Assembly: GCF_900128445.1 (NCBI RefSeq)
Contig: NZ_LT671417.1
Span: 1,350,769 to 1,414,768, forward strand
From: Thermophilibacter provencensis
Lineage (GTDB): Bacteria > Actinomycetota > Coriobacteriia > Coriobacteriales > Atopobiaceae
Length of the DNA stretch: 64,000 nt
Direction: 5' to 3'
This document shows, piece after piece, positions 55,273 to 64,000 of this stretch. The position numbers and the translations under genes were made by a program. The notes below the pieces were generated by a model. The model searched no databases and was not told where the DNA came from. It was given only the letters and a program-made list of their open reading frames with translations. Within the stretch, counting starts at the first letter, position 1. Each line of letters opens with the position of its first letter.

Positions 55273-55914
55273 TCACACGCTCTCGGGTCGGAAGAGGCCG
55301 CCGCGCTGGGCGATGTCCTCGTCGGGAATCTCGATGACGTACGACCCGAAGGCGTTCACGATCGTGGTCCCGCACGCATGCTCGCGCACGCGCTCGATGC
55401 GCCCGTAGTTGAGGTGCACGTGGCCGTGGACCAGGTAGCGCGGGCGCGTGCGCTCGAGGAGCCGGTTGAAGGCCTCGAAGCCGCGATGGGGGAGGTCCTC
55501 GAGGTCGCCGTACCCGCGCGCGGGAGCGTGCGTCACGATCAGGTCGACCCCGCCCGTCGCCTGGGCGAGCAGCGTCAGACGCGCTGCCTGCCTGCCCATC
55601 TCCGCCTCGGTGAAGCCGTGGACGCTGTCGTTGTAGCGGATGGAGCCGCCGAGCCCCATGATGCGCAGGCCGTGAAAGTCGCGGATGTTGCCGTCGATGG
55701 AGACGCAGCCCTCGGGGGCGTGCCGGTCGTAGGCGGTGTCGTGGTTGCCCTGTACGTAGAGGAGCGGCACGTTGGCGAGGGTCACGATGTGCTCGAGGTA
55801 CACCGCGGGCAGGTCGCCGCAGGAGACGACGAGGTCCACGCCGGAGACGCGCTCGGCGTCCCAGTGGTCGTAGAGCCAGCCCTCCTCAACGTCGGCTATG
55901 AAGAGGATCCTCAC
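55273..55914 (-). CDS. Metallophosphoesterase (calcineurin-like)
   Basis: A GTG start at 55914-55912 gives 213 residues. Motifs are ILFIADVEEGWLYDHW (first metal site, Asp-x-Glu in place of the usual Asp-x-His), SCGDLPAVYLEHI, LYVQGNHDTAYDRH, IVTHAPARGYGD and YLVHGHVHLNYGR. Small phosphoesterases of this Asp-x-Glu type occur in anaerobic Firmicutes and Actinobacteria with unknown substrate. It follows the BMP-domain gene by 10 bases with GGGGGTGGGG as ribosome site, so the two are cotranscribed and probably functionally linked. Confidence 0.87.
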   Translation of the reverse strand: MRILFIADVEEGWLYDHWDAERVSGVDLVVSCGDLPAVYLEHIVTLANVPLLYVQGNHDTAYDRHAPEGCVSIDGNIRDFHGLRIMGLGGSIRYNDSVHGFTEAEMGRQAARLTLLAQATGGVDLIVTHAPARGYGDLEDLPHRGFEAFNRLLERTRPRYLVHGHVHLNYGRIERVREHACGTTIVNAFGSYVIEIPDEDIAQRGGLFRPESV

Positions 55915-55924
55915 GCCCCACCCC

Positions 55925-57886
55925 CTAGCGACTCGTGTCCTTGAGCAGCACCGTCGAGGGGTCGACCGGGATGACGCCCGCCGCCTCCACCTCAACGAGG
56001 CCATCGCGGTCCAGCTCGCGCTGCTCCGGCAGGCGGCCCACCACGTTCTCGTTGAGCCAGCGCATGCGCACGATCTGCTCGCTCGTGAGGCGGCCGGCCT
56101 CCGGGCCCTGGACGATGTCGCCGCCCTGGGCGCGCAGCTCGCCCGTGAAGGGGTGGACGCGCCCGGAGAGCACCGACTGGCGCAGCACGTCCACGAGCAT
56201 GCGCTGCCCGCGGGGGAGATTCTCGGAGAGCCGCACGTCGAGCACGCCGGCCGACATGCCCCACCAGTAGTTGAGCGACTGCCCCTGGATCTTCTCGCCC
56301 TCCTTCTTCCACGTGTCGTTGCGGATGGAGCGCACGAGCATCTCGTAGTAGCGGCCCCACATCCAGATGGGCTCGGCGAGGTGGGTCTCGGCGCCGTCGT
56401 CCTCCACGCGGTAGAGCCCCCAGGACTCCTTGGGCGCGAGCGGGTTGGCGTAGTCGCGTCCCGAGATGATGTGGACGCCCTCCTCTCGCAGCTCGCGGCG
56501 CCAGTCATAGTCCTTGGCCGAGAACCACTTGAGGTAGACCGTGGCGTAGGGGTCGACCATCTGGGCGCCGATGGCGAACGCGTTGATTTCCGCGACGGTC
56601 GAGAAGACCGGGCTCTCGGCGACATATCCCACCTTATGGTGCCCCGCCAGGCTCGCCGCGAGCGCGCCGAGCAGGAACTTGGCCTCGTACATGCGCCCAT
56701 AGAAGCCGCGCACCGCGCTGTGCGAGAGGCTCACGGAGCAGTTGAGGTAGGCCGGCCCCGGGTGCTCCGCGGCGGCGCGCAGGGTCTGGCGCATCTGGGC
56801 CGCGGCACACGTGACCACGAGGTCGACGCCCTGCGCCACGGCGTCGTCCACGGCCTGGTCGAACGCGGCGTCCGAGCTTCGGTCGGTGTAGGCGGAGGTG
56901 GCGACGGTCGAGCCGAGCGCCTCCTCGAGCTTCAGGCGACCGCGCTCGTGGAGCGAGATCCAGCCCGAGGAGAGGGGGTTGCGGTCGTAGACGAAGGCCA
57001 CGCGGAAGGGCTTGGCGAGCACGGCCTTCTTGGCGAGGTTCTTGAGCTTGGGCAGCGGCGCCGTGCGCTCCGCGCTCGGGTCCTCGAGGTAGGCGCGGGC
57101 GCCCGTGCCCTGCGTGACCACGAACTCGCCCCAGATCTTCTCGACCTGGGCGTCTACGTCCTTGGGGGAGAGGCCGCGGACGTGCTCGAAGCCGAAGATG
57201 GTTATGTAGTGCTCGAGGGCGTCGCCCACCTGCAGGTCGAGCCCGTCGCCGCCGTGGGCGCGGAAGGACGCCGAGAAGCTGTCGAAGAGGGCGCGCAGGT
57301 CGCGCACGACGTCCTCGGGCCACGGGGTCTCGAGGTCGCGGCCCAGCAGCGCCGCGAGGCGCGCGTAGAAGCCCTCCTCGGAGGAGGTGATGCCATAGAT
57401 GGGGCAGACGCGATAGAAGCGCGTGAACTCGTGGTAGACGCGCAGGCCCTTCTCGTCGGAGGGCATGGGCGTCACGCGCGTGATGTTGGCGAGGATCGTG
57501 GGCATGCCCAGATACCGCGAGACCGAGACGCGCTTGTTCCCCTCCTGCACGTAGAAGCGCTGCAGGTATTCGTAGACGACGATCGGGTCGCGCAGCCCCT
57601 CAGCGCGCTGGGAGTCGATGAGGTCGCTCCACTTCATGGCGAACTCGGACTCCGGCTCGGCGATGGGGTAGAAGCTGCTGGAGAACATGTTCTGTCGGCC
57701 GCGCGTCTTGGTGCCCGCGATGAGCGAGAGGTCGACCTCGGCGAGCCCGATGGGCACCTCTCCCTGGTAGCCCTGGTTCTTGAGGATGTCGTCCAGCGCG
57801 GGAGGGTACGGGTAGTGGCCGTCCGAGACGTCGCGCTCGACCTGCTTGAGACCGAGCTTGCGAGCCTTAGCGTAGTCCTCGAGCAT
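55925..57886 (-). CDS. Cytosolic BMP (nucleoside-binding) domain protein with ParB-like N-terminal part
   Basis: The ATG at 57886 (AGGAAAGGCGG upstream) gives 653 residues. No signal peptide is present, unlike secreted PnrA/BMP lipoproteins. Residues about 90-125 contain YVQEGNKRVSVSRYLGMPTI, a ParB/sulfiredoxin-like G-N-x-R motif. A helical middle follows to about 300. Residues about 315-570 form a BMP substrate-binding fold (FRVAFVYDRNPLSSGWISLH; DLVVTCAAAQMRQTLRAAAE; KVGYVAESPVFSTVAEINAF). The closing part is a conserved C-terminal segment. It probably binds a nucleoside or nucleotide inside the cell and works with the phosphoesterase downstream. The longer ORF to 58327 is non-coding leader. 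Function unproven. Confidence 0.8.
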   Translation of the reverse strand: MLEDYAKARKLGLKQVERDVSDGHYPYPPALDDILKNQGYQGEVPIGLAEVDLSLIAGTKTRGRQNMFSSSFYPIAEPESEFAMKWSDLIDSQRAEGLRDPIVVYEYLQRFYVQEGNKRVSVSRYLGMPTILANITRVTPMPSDEKGLRVYHEFTRFYRVCPIYGITSSEEGFYARLAALLGRDLETPWPEDVVRDLRALFDSFSASFRAHGGDGLDLQVGDALEHYITIFGFEHVRGLSPKDVDAQVEKIWGEFVVTQGTGARAYLEDPSAERTAPLPKLKNLAKKAVLAKPFRVAFVYDRNPLSSGWISLHERGRLKLEEALGSTVATSAYTDRSSDAAFDQAVDDAVAQGVDLVVTCAAAQMRQTLRAAAEHPGPAYLNCSVSLSHSAVRGFYGRMYEAKFLLGALAASLAGHHKVGYVAESPVFSTVAEINAFAIGAQMVDPYATVYLKWFSAKDYDWRRELREEGVHIISGRDYANPLAPKESWGLYRVEDDGAETHLAEPIWMWGRYYEMLVRSIRNDTWKKEGEKIQGQSLNYWWGMSAGVLDVRLSENLPRGQRMLVDVLRQSVLSGRVHPFTGELRAQGGDIVQGPEAGRLTSEQIVRMRWLNENVVGRLPEQRELDRDGLVEVEAAGVIPVDPSTVLLKDTSR

Positions 57887-57906
57887 GGGACCGCCTTTCC
57901 TCGGCG

Positions 57907-57920
57907 TGGAATCGATTCCC
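57907..57920. promoter_or_regulatory. LacI-type palindrome before the BMP-domain gene
   Basis: TGGAATCGATTCCC contains the perfect 12-bp dyad GGAATCGATTCC and is identical to the site at 37963-37976 in the alpha-galactoside control region. It ends 21 bases before the BMP ATG on the opposite side of its ribosome site, where a bound repressor would block transcription or initiation. Confidence 0.6.
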
Positions 57921-57997
57921 CCTCCATTCATGGTAGCGCGTCTTTGGCTTTGCGGCGGCGCCATTCTTCGTCGCGGCGGATCTTGGGGCGCTGGCGC

Positions 57998-58119
57998 GTT
58001 TGCTCGTGCAAACTCGGGGCAAAGATGGGCCCCCGCTGGGCGGGTCGGCGCGTCTCTGCAGCTCAAGAGCATGCACGGCTCCTCTTGCCCCGTTGGGCTC
58101 CCGGCGTTTGCTCGTGCAA
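57998..58119. repeat. Two copies of a GTTTGC-TCGT-GCAAAC palindrome
   Basis: GTTTGCTCGTGCAAAC occurs at 57998-58013 and 58104-58119, each preceded by GC. The second is part of a longer perfect 14-bp hairpin (58096-58127, CTCCCGGCGTTTGC and complement). They lie in the 439-base divergent gap between the BMP gene and gltB. No gene is supported in this gap. Confidence 0.65.
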
Positions 58120-58325
58120 ACGCCGGGAGGGACGAGCTCGCCCGTGCGCCCGACGCCTCGTCCCGCGTGTGACCGGCCCAGATTTCCCGCCCGTTTCCGG
58201 TGTAGGTCCCGCGTATGGCGAGCGAGAAACGCCTGCGTGGCGAGAGCGTAGCAAGTCGGTCTCGTTTTTCTCGCCTGGCGCGGGCGCGCCGTAGACTCCC
58301 CTTGAAGTCAAACGAGGGGAGTCCC

Positions 58326-61300
58326 ATGAACCGCGGTCTTTATCGCGAGAGCTTCGAGCATGACGCCTGCGGCATCGGCGCCATCGCGCACCTGCACGGA
58401 AAGCGCAGCCACCAGACGCTCGACGACGCGCTCTCGGTGCTCGTGAACCTGGAGCATCGTGGCGGAAAGGGCCTCGAGCGCAACACCGGAGACGGCGCGG
58501 GCGTGCTCTTCCAGGTGCCGCACCGCTTCTTCCGCAAGGAGGCCCAGAAGGAGGGGCAGCTCCTGCCCGGAGAGGGAGACTACGGCGTTGCCATGCTGTT
58601 CCTGCCGCACGACGACCCTGCCGGCGTGACGGCGGCGCGCCAGGTCTTCGAGCGCGGCTGCGCGGAGTGCGGCGTCCCGCTCATGTTCTGGCGCGAGGTC
58701 CCCGTTGACCCGCACGACCTGGGCTCCACGGCGCGCGCCTGCATGCCCACCATCTACCAGGCGTTCCTGCGCCGGCCGGAGGGCGTCGCCCGCGGGCAGG
58801 ACTTCGAGCGGCGCCTCTACGTGTGCCGGCGCACCATCGAGCGCGCGGCCGACGCCACCCCTGCGCTCGAGGGCAAGATCTTCTACGTCTGCAGCATGTC
58901 CAGCCGCACGATCGTCTACAAGGGCATGCTCGTGGCCACGCAGATGCGCCGCTTCTACCTGGACCTGGGCGACGCGGCGGTGGAGACGGCGCTCGCCCTC
59001 GTGCACTCCCGCTACTCCACCAACACCACGCCGTCCTGGGAGCGAGCCCACCCCAACCGCTATCTCATCCACAACGGCGAGATCAACACCCTGCGCGGCA
59101 ACGTGAGCTGGATTCGCGCGCGCGAGCCCAGGCTCTACTCGCCCGTGCTGGGTGCGGACCTCGAGCGCGTGATGCCGATCATCAACCGCGAGGGCTCTGA
59201 CTCCGCGATCCTGGACAACGTGCTCGAGTTTCTCGTCATGAACGGGCGGCCCCTCGATCGCGCGGTCACGCTCATGATGCCCGAGCCCTGGGACAAGAAC
59301 CCCGCCCTCGGCGAGAGGCGCCGCGCCTACGACTGCTACCAGTCCATGCTCATGGAGCCCTGGGACGGCCCCGCCGCGATTGTCTTCACCGACGGGCGCA
59401 CGCTCGGCGCCGCGCTCGACCGCAACGGCCTGCGCCCCGCACGCTACTACGTGACGCGCGACGACCGGCTGATCCTCGCCTCCGAGGTGGGGACCATCGA
59501 CGTCGACCCCGCGAACATCCTGCGCTCCGGCTGCCTCGGTCCCGGCGAGATGCTCGAGGTGGACCCCGCGCAGGGGCGCGTCGTCTGGAACGACGAGATT
59601 CGTGACCGCCTGGCGGGCGAGAAGCCCTATCGCGACTGGATCGACGGGGAGACGATCGAGCTCGGGGACCTGCCCGTGCCCGACATGGCAGATGGCCCCG
59701 TCGCCCCCGTCGGGCCAGGCGGCCCCCTCGCCCCGCAACTCGCCGCGTACGGCTGGCACTTTGACGACGTGGACGAGGTCGTGCGCCCGATGGCCGAGAA
59801 GGGCGCGGTGCCGCTGGCCTCGATGGGCGTGGACGCGCCGCTTGCGTGCCTCTCCACCAAGACGCGCTCGTTCTTCGACTACTTCCACCAGCTCTTCGCG
59901 CAGGTCACCAACCCGCCGATCGACGCGCTGCGCGAGAGCATGGTCACGAGCACGACGCTCTACCTCGGCAACCACGGGAACCTTCTCGAGGACTGCCGCG
60001 ACTCCTGCCGCCTCGTGCGCCTGCCCGGCCCCATCCTCTCCGAGGAGGACTTCCGGCGGATCTGCGCGATTGACCGCGCGGGCTTTGCCGTGGCGCGCCT
60101 CAGCGCGACCTATCCCGTCGACGCGGGCCCGCATGCGCTGGCCGACGCCCTGGACGCCCTTGCGGAGCAGGCCGAGAAGGACGTGCGCTCCGGGGCCAAC
60201 ATCGTGGTGGTCTCAGACCGCGCCGGCTCCGGCGAGGCGCCGATCCCGTCCCTGCTCGCCCTCGGATGCGTGCACAACCACCTCATTCGCTGCGGCCTGC
60301 GCACGCGCGCGGACCTCGTGGTGGAGACGGGCGACGCCCTCTGCGCCCACGACTTCGCGTGCCTCGTGGGCTACTCGGCGAGCGGCATCCACCCCTATCT
60401 GGCGCACGACTGCATCCGCGACCTGTGCGGGCGCGGCGAGCTCTCGCTCGCCCCGGAGGAGGCCTGCGCCAACTACGACCGTGCGGTCACGGCGGGCATC
60501 GTCTCCATCATGTCCAAGATGGGCATCTCCACGATGCAGGGGTATCACTCCGCCCAGATCTTCGAGGTTCTGGGCCTCTCCGACGAGCTCGTCGAGAAGT
60601 GCTTCACCTTCACCGCCACGCGCGTGGGCGGCCTCGCGGCGGACGACCTCCAGCGCGAGCTCGACGCGCGCCACGCCGCCGCGACGGCGCTCGCGGCGTC
60701 GCCGGCGCCCGGGCAGCTCCCCACGCTCGGCCTCACCAAGTGGCGCCCGTCCGGCGAGGAGCACCTCATCGACCCCAAGGCCATCTACCTGCTGCAGCGC
60801 GCCTGCCGCGAGGGGGACTACGGCCTTTTCAAGGAGTACTCCGCCTGGGTGCACCGAGCCGGCCGCGCCGTCACCCTGCGCGACCTCATGGGCTTCCTGC
60901 CCGCCGGGGATCCCGTGCCGCTTGAGGAGGTGGAGCCCGCGAGCCAGATCGTGCGACGCTTCAACACCGGCGCGATGAGCTACGGATCGATCTCCCGCGA
61001 GCAGCACGAGTGTCTCGCCGTGGCCATGAACCGCCTGCACGGCCGCTCCAACAGCGGCGAGGGAGGGGAGGACCCGGCGCGCGAGACGCCGCGCGCGAAC
61101 GGGGACTCCGCGCGCTCCGCGATCAAGCAGGTCGCGTCCGGGCGCTTCGGGGTGACGAGCCGCTACCTGGTCTCGGCGACCGAGATCCAGATCAAGATGG
61201 CGCAGGGCGCCAAGCCCGGCGAGGGCGGCCACCTGCCCGGCAAGAAGGTCTACCCGTGGATCGCCGAGGTGCGCCAGTCCACGCCCGGCGTGAGCCTCAT

Positions 61301-62918
61301 CTCGCCGCCGCCGCACCACGACATCTACTCGATCGAGGACCTCGCCGAGCTGATATTCGACCTCAAGTGCGCCAACCCCGGCGCCCGCGTCTCGGTGAAG
61401 CTCTGCGCCCTCGCGGGCGTGGGCACCATCGCCACGGGCGTCGCCAAGGGCGGGGCCGACAAGATCCTCGTCTCCGGGCACAACGGTGGCACCGGCGCCG
61501 CCCCGCGAGACTCCATCTACCACGCAGGCATCCCGTTCGAGATCGGCCTTGCCGAGACGCAGCAGACGCTCCTGCGCAACGGCCTGCGCTCTCGCGTGGT
61601 GCTCGAGACCGACGGCAAGCTCATGAGCGGCCGCGACGTGGCGATGGCGGCGCTTCTCGGCGCCGAGGAGTTCGGCTTCGCCACGATGCCGCTCATCGCC
61701 TGCGGCTGCCTCATGCAGCGCGACTGCCAGCGCGACACCTGCCCGGCGGGCGTGGCCACGCAGGACTGCCGCCTGCGCGCACGCTTCTCGGGGCGCCCCG
61801 AGCACGTGGTGAACTTCATGACCTTCGTGGCCGAGGAGCTGCGCGAGATCATGGCGTCGCTGGGCTTCCGCACGGTGGACGAGATGGTGGGCCGCGCGGA
61901 CTGTCTCGTGCAGGTGCCGGTCGCCGGGGAGGCCAGCTGGAAGGCCAACTGCCTGGACCTCTCCGACCTTCTCGCCCCCGGGGTCTGCGAGTTCGGTCGG
62001 CAGATCGCCGGTGCCGACGCGCCGCGCTTCCTGCCCGAGATGGCCGCCGACCTGGAGCTCGGCCGAACGCTCGACGCCACGCTGCTCGTGCCCTACACCG
62101 AGCGCGCCCGCGCGCACCTCGAGCCGATCCACCTGCGCGCGGACATCGACAACGTCAACCGCTGCGTGGGCACGATGCTCGGCAGCCGCGTGACGGCGGC
62201 GCACCCCGACGGCCTCCCGGAGGGCTCGGTCACGGTGGACTGCGAGGGGTCGGCGGGCCAGAGCTTCGGCGCCTTCCTGCCGGCGGGCGTCACGCTCAAC
62301 GTGGCGGGAGACGCCAACGACTACTTCGGCAAGGGCCTCTCGGGCGGCGTGCTCTCCGTGCGCCCTGCCGACGGCGCCACCTACAAGTTCGACGAGAACG
62401 TCATCGTGGGCAACGTGGCCCTCTACGGCGCCACGGGCGGCCGGGCCTTCGTGAACGGCCTCGCCGGCCAGCGCTTCTGCGTGCGCAACTCCGGCGCCAC
62501 GGTGGTGGTGGAGGGCGTCGGCGCGCACGGCTGCGAGTACATGACGGGCGGCACCGTGGTCGTGCTCGGCGAGGTGGGGCCCAACTTCGCGGCCGGCATG
62601 TCGGGGGGCGTGGCCTACGTCTACGACCGCTTCGGCACGCTCGCGCGACGCTGCAACCGCGAGCTCGTGAACCTGGAGGAGCCGGGCGAGAAGGACCTTG
62701 AGCTCGTGCGCTCGCTCGTGGAGGAGCACGTGCGCCGCACGGCGAGCCCCCGAGGCATCAAGCTCCTCTACCAGTTCAACGAGGCTCGGCACAGCTTTGT
62801 GAAGGTGATTCCGCGCGACTACGAGCGGGTCCTCGGCCTGATGGCCGAGGCGGAGGCCGCGGGCGCGTCCCGCGAGGCGGCGCTCGAGCGCGCGTTCGAC
62901 GTCATGAGGGAGGGCTAG
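58326..62918 (+). CDS. gltB: Glutamate synthase large subunit
   Basis: This 1530-residue enzyme makes two glutamates from glutamine and 2-oxoglutarate. After a short leader the N-terminal nucleophile Cys of the amidotransferase domain is in FEHDACGIGAIAHLHGKRSH. The synthase barrel has the FMN and 3Fe-4S region (GGADKILVSGHNGGTGAAPR; CGCLMQRDCQRDTCPAGVAT with the cluster cysteines). The C-terminal beta-helix repeats are GXXGG-type (AGMSGGVAYVYD). Length is normal for GltB. It lies 1 base before gltD (TAGCATG). Ribosome site GAGGGGAGTCCC. Confidence 0.97.
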   Translation: MNRGLYRESFEHDACGIGAIAHLHGKRSHQTLDDALSVLVNLEHRGGKGLERNTGDGAGVLFQVPHRFFRKEAQKEGQLLPGEGDYGVAMLFLPHDDPAGVTAARQVFERGCAECGVPLMFWREVPVDPHDLGSTARACMPTIYQAFLRRPEGVARGQDFERRLYVCRRTIERAADATPALEGKIFYVCSMSSRTIVYKGMLVATQMRRFYLDLGDAAVETALALVHSRYSTNTTPSWERAHPNRYLIHNGEINTLRGNVSWIRAREPRLYSPVLGADLERVMPIINREGSDSAILDNVLEFLVMNGRPLDRAVTLMMPEPWDKNPALGERRRAYDCYQSMLMEPWDGPAAIVFTDGRTLGAALDRNGLRPARYYVTRDDRLILASEVGTIDVDPANILRSGCLGPGEMLEVDPAQGRVVWNDEIRDRLAGEKPYRDWIDGETIELGDLPVPDMADGPVAPVGPGGPLAPQLAAYGWHFDDVDEVVRPMAEKGAVPLASMGVDAPLACLSTKTRSFFDYFHQLFAQVTNPPIDALRESMVTSTTLYLGNHGNLLEDCRDSCRLVRLPGPILSEEDFRRICAIDRAGFAVARLSATYPVDAGPHALADALDALAEQAEKDVRSGANIVVVSDRAGSGEAPIPSLLALGCVHNHLIRCGLRTRADLVVETGDALCAHDFACLVGYSASGIHPYLAHDCIRDLCGRGELSLAPEEACANYDRAVTAGIVSIMSKMGISTMQGYHSAQIFEVLGLSDELVEKCFTFTATRVGGLAADDLQRELDARHAAATALAASPAPGQLPTLGLTKWRPSGEEHLIDPKAIYLLQRACREGDYGLFKEYSAWVHRAGRAVTLRDLMGFLPAGDPVPLEEVEPASQIVRRFNTGAMSYGSISREQHECLAVAMNRLHGRSNSGEGGEDPARETPRANGDSARSAIKQVASGRFGVTSRYLVSATEIQIKMAQGAKPGEGGHLPGKKVYPWIAEVRQSTPGVSLISPPPHHDIYSIEDLAELIFDLKCANPGARVSVKLCALAGVGTIATGVAKGGADKILVSGHNGGTGAAPRDSIYHAGIPFEIGLAETQQTLLRNGLRSRVVLETDGKLMSGRDVAMAALLGAEEFGFATMPLIACGCLMQRDCQRDTCPAGVATQDCRLRARFSGRPEHVVNFMTFVAEELREIMASLGFRTVDEMVGRADCLVQVPVAGEASWKANCLDLSDLLAPGVCEFGRQIAGADAPRFLPEMAADLELGRTLDATLLVPYTERARAHLEPIHLRADIDNVNRCVGTMLGSRVTAAHPDGLPEGSVTVDCEGSAGQSFGAFLPAGVTLNVAGDANDYFGKGLSGGVLSVRPADGATYKFDENVIVGNVALYGATGGRAFVNGLAGQRFCVRNSGATVVVEGVGAHGCEYMTGGTVVVLGEVGPNFAAGMSGGVAYVYDRFGTLARRCNRELVNLEEPGEKDLELVRSLVEEHVRRTASPRGIKLLYQFNEARHSFVKVIPRDYERVLGLMAEAEAAGASREAALERAFDVMREG

Positions 62919-62919
62919 C

Positions 62920-64000
62920 ATGGGAAGGCCTGGTGCGTACCTGACGGTTGACCGCGAGACCGAGCCGCTGCGGCCGGTCGCCGAGCGCGTGCGCGACTAC
63001 GAGGAGCTCCACGGCGAGCTGTCCGAACTCGCCCGCCGCGCGCAGGCGAGCCGCTGCATGATGTGCGGCGTGGCGTTCTGCCAGGCCGGCTTTGGCTTTG
63101 GCGGCGCGCGCCCGAGCGGCTGTCCGCTCCACAACCTCATCCCCGAGTGGAACGACCTCGTCTACCGGGGGCTCTGGCGCGAGGCCGCCGACCGGCTGGC
63201 GCTCACCTCGCCGCTCCCGGAGTTCACGAGCCGCGTGTGCCCCGCGCTCTGCGAGGCCGCCTGCAACCTGGGCTGCCATGGCGAGCCCGAGACGATTCAC
63301 GACAACGAGCGCGCGATCTCCGACTGGGAGTGGGCGCACGGCGGCCCCCGGCGCTTCCCGCCGGCGGCGCCTGGCGCCCCGCGCGTGGCCGTGGTGGGCT
63401 CCGGGCCTGCCGGGCTCGCCTGCGCCTGGGAGCTCGCCCGGCGCGGCGCCCGCGTGACGGTCGTGGAGCGCGCCGACCGTGCGGGGGGCCTGCTCACCTA
63501 CGGCATCCCCAACATGAAGCTCCCCAAGGACGTGGTCGCGCGCCGCGTGACGCTCATGGAGGAGCTGGGAATCGAGTTTCGCCTCAGCACGGACGCCGCC
63601 GAGAGGGACGTGGCATCGGCGGTGCTCGCAGAGAGCGACGCGGTGGTCGTGGCCGCCGGCGCGCGCCGACCGCGGGGGCTCGCCGCGGCGGGCTTCGAGG
63701 AGGGCCTCGCCTCGGGCGGCGTGGCCTGGGCCGTGGACTACCTCACGGCATCCACCCGGGCGCTTCTCGACGGCGGCGAGCCGGCGGTGAGCGCCGAGGG
63801 CCTCGACGCGGTGGTCATCGGCGGCGGCGACACGGGCAACGACTGCCTGGGCACCGCCGTGCGGCAGGGCGCGCGCTCGGTGCGGCAGCTCGAGTTCCTC
63901 CCGCGTCCCGCCGAGCCGGGCCCGGGCGCCACGCGCTGGCCCGAGTGGCCTTCCACCCTCAAGACCGACTACGGGCAGCAGGAGGCCATCGGGCTCATGG
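62920..64000 (+). CDS. gltD: Glutamate synthase small subunit, 3' end outside window
   Basis: From ATG 62920 about 360 residues are visible. The N-terminal double 4Fe-4S region has RCMMCGVAFCQAGFGFGGAR, SGCPLHNLIPEWND and CPALCEAACNLGC. The FAD site is VAVVGSGPAGLACAWELARR, and the NADPH-side GG motif VVIGGGDTGNDCLGTAVRQG is reached before the window ends. GltD passes electrons from NADPH to GltB. A full subunit is about 480-500 residues, so about a quarter is missing. It is coupled to gltB. Confidence 0.95.
   Translation, partial: MGRPGAYLTVDRETEPLRPVAERVRDYEELHGELSELARRAQASRCMMCGVAFCQAGFGFGGARPSGCPLHNLIPEWNDLVYRGLWREAADRLALTSPLPEFTSRVCPALCEAACNLGCHGEPETIHDNERAISDWEWAHGGPRRFPPAAPGAPRVAVVGSGPAGLACAWELARRGARVTVVERADRAGGLLTYGIPNMKLPKDVVARRVTLMEELGIEFRLSTDAAERDVASAVLAESDAVVVAAGARRPRGLAAAGFEEGLASGGVAWAVDYLTASTRALLDGGEPAVSAEGLDAVVIGGGDTGNDCLGTAVRQGARSVRQLEFLPRPAEPGPGATRWPEWPSTLKTDYGQQEAIGLM

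Noticed and set aside
57887-58327. N-terminal extension of the BMP-domain protein to 800 residues
   Set aside because: The extension crosses palindromes and a likely operator, has no signal peptide or family similarity, and the ATG at 57886 has a strong ribosome site.

Overview
The window is a GC-rich (roughly 68-70 % by eye) bacterial chromosome segment packed with short-gap operons. The gene families suggest a host-associated, fermentative actinobacterium of the class Coriobacteriia (Olsenella/Atopobiaceae-like). Supporting signs are Tat-type lipoproteins, tandem InlB-repeat LPQTG surface proteins, a class II galactose-1-P uridylyltransferase, a GH36 alpha-galactosidase with a CUT1 sugar importer, an F420/flavin-style redox cluster, and no outer-membrane genes. 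The genus is inference; no rRNA or tRNA gene was found to settle it.

Layout. 1-5.1 kb: a partial GNAT acetyltransferase, a DUF6429/PRiA4b protein whose 3' end runs into a 34-bp perfect hairpin, and a copper operon (csoR, then copA carrying a CopZ-like C-terminus). 5.4-10.4 kb: an MFS exporter overlapping a convergent P-loop kinase, a RelB/PIN toxin-antitoxin pair, and a GntR(YtrA)-ABC-2 operon ending in a 31-aa membrane peptide. 10.4-15.9 kb: ahpC plus a domain-swapped AhpF-like reductase, then an AT-richer AAA/DUF4143 ATPase lying between an AraC gene and a fragment of that gene. 16-24 kb: an IrtAB/YbtPQ-like ABC pair, NUDIX hydrolase, ferredoxin-type aldo/keto reductase, and a TetR-iron alcohol dehydrogenase pair with a 20-bp perfect operator. 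23.8-28.5 kb: a LysR-linked redox cluster (two cyclophilin-like proteins, aldo/keto reductase, CMD protein, cupin) with decayed flavoredoxin and flavodoxin genes. 29-36.9 kb: two LPQTG surface proteins, ligA, a RpiR regulator damaged by insertion of a REP-associated transposase (RAYT), and a PHP phosphatase. 37-55 kb: a carbohydrate island. On the plus strand are msmK, binding protein, two permeases and alpha-galactosidase, controlled by a divergent AraC. On the minus strand is lacI-malQ-glgP-alpha-glucosidase, followed by galT and galK on the plus strand. 55-64 kb: a cytosolic BMP-domain protein with a metallophosphoesterase, divergent from gltB-gltD (gltD cut by the window end).

How the genes work together. 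The island imports alpha-galactosides or related oligosaccharides, cleaves them with Aga and the GH13 enzyme, feeds maltodextrin to MalQ/GlgP, and passes galactose to GalK/GalT. No galE is present here. Two 16-bp LacI operators lie upstream of lacI.

The most unusual layer is a set of palindromic REP-like repeats, at least nine in several sequence types, placed at gene ends. One type flanks a RAYT transposase in inverted orientation and supplies its stop codon. Other points for follow-up are an in-frame internal start that could release CopZ from CopA, the BMP/ParB-like protein with its phosphoesterase, and a 14-nt operator-like palindrome shared by the alpha-galactoside promoter region and the BMP gene.
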